8,186 bases of DNA, taken from NCBI GenBank assembly GCA_035760665.1, contig DASTSN010000029.1, positions 1 to 8,186 of the forward strand. The letters run 5' to 3'. A model generated the notes under the pieces. The model was not told the origin of the DNA, ran no database searches, and saw only the letters and a program-made list of their open reading frames with translations. This document shows positions 7,252 through 8,186 of the stretch, one piece after another. Made by a program: the position numbers and the translations under genes. The first letter of the stretch is position 1. Each line of letters starts with the position of its first letter. This stretch comes from DASTSN01 sp035760665. Lineage in GTDB: Bacteria > Bacteroidota > Bacteroidia > Chitinophagales > Chitinophagaceae.

Positions 7252-7507
7252 TGGTTTATGGTTAAAGGTGTATTTATATGTTTTGCACAACGGCCAGGTG
7301 TTTTTGAAGGTCGGGCATTGATTGCTACCCGGTAGGGCTTGCTGGTTACGGTCAGTAACCTTTTTACATTCCCATTTCGTAAGATATGAACTTACACTGA
7401 TAAGCAAGCCGACGGCTGGAAAAATATAGAGTCTTGTCGGGAGATAAAATTGAAAGATTGTTCATTTTTTGCATCATGAGTTTGTTTACCCCCTGCGTCT
7501 ATTCCTT
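7252..7507. other. Non-coding region upstream of the TPR lipoprotein gene
   Basis: I see no credible gene here. It should hold the minus-strand promoter of the TPR lipoprotein gene, but no clear TTTG / TAnnTTTG pair was found. Its notable content is two adjacent inverted repeats at 7325-7360. A weaker GTAAG/CTTAC pair lies at 7379-7395. Confidence 0.5.
7325..7360. promoter_or_regulatory. Pair of inverted repeats upstream of the TPR lipoprotein gene
   Basis: CTACC-C-GGTAG (7325-7335) and GGTTAC-GGTCA-GTAACC (7344-7360) are both perfect inverted repeats, with centres about 22 bases apart. They lie roughly 75-110 bases upstream of the start at 7251. Five Ts follow the second on the plus strand, giving a weak terminator look, but no plus-strand gene ends here, so an operator role for the minus-strand gene is more plausible. 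The stems are short and function is unproven. Confidence 0.35.
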
Positions 7508-7690
7508 TCAAGGCTTTGCTAAATCAGTGATTTTTATTTCTCCCTTCTTCTCTTTTTTAAAACACAGAATAGAAGCAAACGGAAAGGAAAAAAGAATACC
7601 TGCCGTAGCCATTGCTGGGATGCCGCACTTGCCACAAACTATGCAGCCTTTTTTACAATCCATTAAAGGGTTGCCCTGTTCTGAGCACAA
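7508..7690 (-). CDS. Possible Cys-rich membrane microprotein (60 residues, or 51 from an internal Met)
   Basis: This small frame sits alone between two genes with no larger gene overlapping it. From Met10 (ATG 7663-7661) it reads MDCKKGCIVCGKC, a Cx3Cx2Cx2C cluster at residues 12-22. A hydrophobic segment of about 20 residues (25-43, IPAMATAGILFSFPFASIL) and a lysine-rich tail (45-51) follow. This order of Cys cluster, one membrane helix and basic cytoplasmic tail is protein-like, and the codons resemble those of neighbouring genes. I recognise no family, and no promoter or ribosome site supports it. The cluster could bind a metal or form disulfides. It may equally be a chance frame. Confidence 0.35.
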   Translation of the reverse strand: MCSEQGNPLMDCKKGCIVCGKCGIPAMATAGILFSFPFASILCFKKEKKGEIKITDLAKP

Positions 7691-7699
7691 ACGAGTTGC

Positions 7700-7717
7700 C
7701 AGGTTGCCTTCAACCTG
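7700..7717. promoter_or_regulatory. Perfect 7-bp hairpin upstream of the membrane protein gene, with GTTGCC repeats
   Basis: CAGGTTG (7700-7706) and CAACCTG (7711-7717) flank the loop CCTT. It ends 25 bases before the ATG at 7743. GTTGCC occurs three times nearby, at 7670, 7695 and 7703. No T-tract follows, so it is not a terminator. It may be an operator or a leader-RNA hairpin, or it may be coincidence. Confidence 0.3.
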
Positions 7718-7742
7718 CCATCTTCACAATAAATACCTGCGT

Positions 7743-8186
7743 ATGATTGCTTTTTTATTTAATAAACCCGCTACTGCCCTGTTACTGCTCGCAGCACCCG
7801 TTACCGGGTTGGCCGGCGCTGTGCTTTGGTCACTCCCAGGCCTTGATGCCGTTTGGCCCAATGTGCTGTGGCTGAGTTTTCTCCTGTTTATACCGGTTGG
7901 GTACCGGCTGGCAGCAGTGTTACAGCAGCGACCGCCGGTGCTAACGGCCTGGGCACTCAGCTTGAATATGATTGGCTGTGTGAGTGCAGCGGGACATATG
8001 AACCTTTTCCGGTTTAATGCTGTGCTTCCCTACCAAGGAAGCCGCAATTTCCCTGATATCCTGATGCAGGCCATGGATCAACATGCCATTGACTTGCTCA
8101 CCTACCTGCCGGCCTTGTTGTTTCCTGTGAGTTTTGTGTTGTTTGGTATTGCGGTGATAAAAACCAAGGTGTTTAACATCCTGACC
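7743..8186 (+). CDS. Multi-pass membrane protein of unknown function, N-terminal part, cut by window edge
   Basis: 148 codons run open from the ATG at 7743 to the right edge. I count four hydrophobic segments: about 11-30 (TALLLLAAPVTGLAGAVLWS), 40-58, 66-84 and 118-140. The first has no cleavage signal and starts after MIAFLFNKPA, so it is probably a membrane anchor. The loop around 85-117 is polar and contains HMNLFRFN and MDQHAIDLL. I do not recognise the family; a small integral membrane protein of the inner membrane is all that can be said. It is divergent from the possible Cys-rich microprotein and the TPR lipoprotein gene, with a hairpin just upstream. No in-frame upstream ATG was seen before 7743. 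Confidence 0.75.
   Translation, partial: MIAFLFNKPATALLLLAAPVTGLAGAVLWSLPGLDAVWPNVLWLSFLLFIPVGYRLAAVLQQRPPVLTAWALSLNMIGCVSAAGHMNLFRFNAVLPYQGSRNFPDILMQAMDQHAIDLLTYLPALLFPVSFVLFGIAVIKTKVFNILT

Noticed and set aside
7344..7365. GGTTAC-N5-GTAACC plus TTTTT as a plus-strand terminator
   Set aside because: No plus-strand gene ends nearby and the stem is only 6 bp; kept only as a possible operator.
7252..7407. N-terminal extension of the TPR lipoprotein to 7407
   Set aside because: The 52 extra residues have no family character and would place the lipoprotein signal internally.

Overview
The window reads as chromosomal DNA of a Bacteroidota bacterium, most likely Chitinophagaceae-like. This is inferred from moderate GC, lipoprotein signal peptides of the MKxFFF..AAC and LLFSC type, the absence of clear Shine-Dalgarno sequences before starts, and an AT-rich TTACTTTTTT/AAAAAAGTAA intergenic repeat of a kind I recall from this phylum. 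No phage, transposase, CRISPR, tRNA or rRNA signal was seen.

Layout: (1) 1-1033, minus strand: N-terminal half of an M13 (neprilysin/PepO-like) lipoprotein metallopeptidase that runs off the left edge. (2) 1034-1433: a gene-poor gap with a hairpin-forming candidate dispersed repeat. (3) 1434-4034, minus strand: an intact 866-residue LuxR-family regulator with an N-terminal AAA ATPase, a TPR-like middle and a C-terminal LuxR helix-turn-helix. (4) 4035-4153: a divergent promoter region with a perfect TAGGGAA-TG-TTCCCTA palindrome and a third half-site 21 bp away in direct orientation, a good operator candidate. (5) 4154-4741 and 4782-5405, plus strand: a two-gene unit coding for a His-rich exported protein of unknown function and a secreted protein with two tandem DUF4242 (SCO4226-type nickel-binding) domains, closed by a strong intrinsic terminator. 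(6) 5527-7251, minus strand and convergent: a TPR lipoprotein with striking conserved His clusters. (7) 7252-7742: a gap with inverted repeats and a possible 60-residue Cys-rich membrane microprotein on the minus strand. (8) 7743-8186, plus strand: the start of a multi-pass membrane protein that runs off the right edge.

The most interesting unit is 1434-5405, perhaps extending to 7251. A one-component ATP-dependent regulator faces, across a palindromic operator candidate, two exported proteins, one built from two copies of a nickel-binding fold. The neighbouring TPR lipoprotein and the possible Cys-rich microprotein also carry potential metal ligands. An envelope metal-handling or metal-sensing island is a testable inference, not something the sequence proves.
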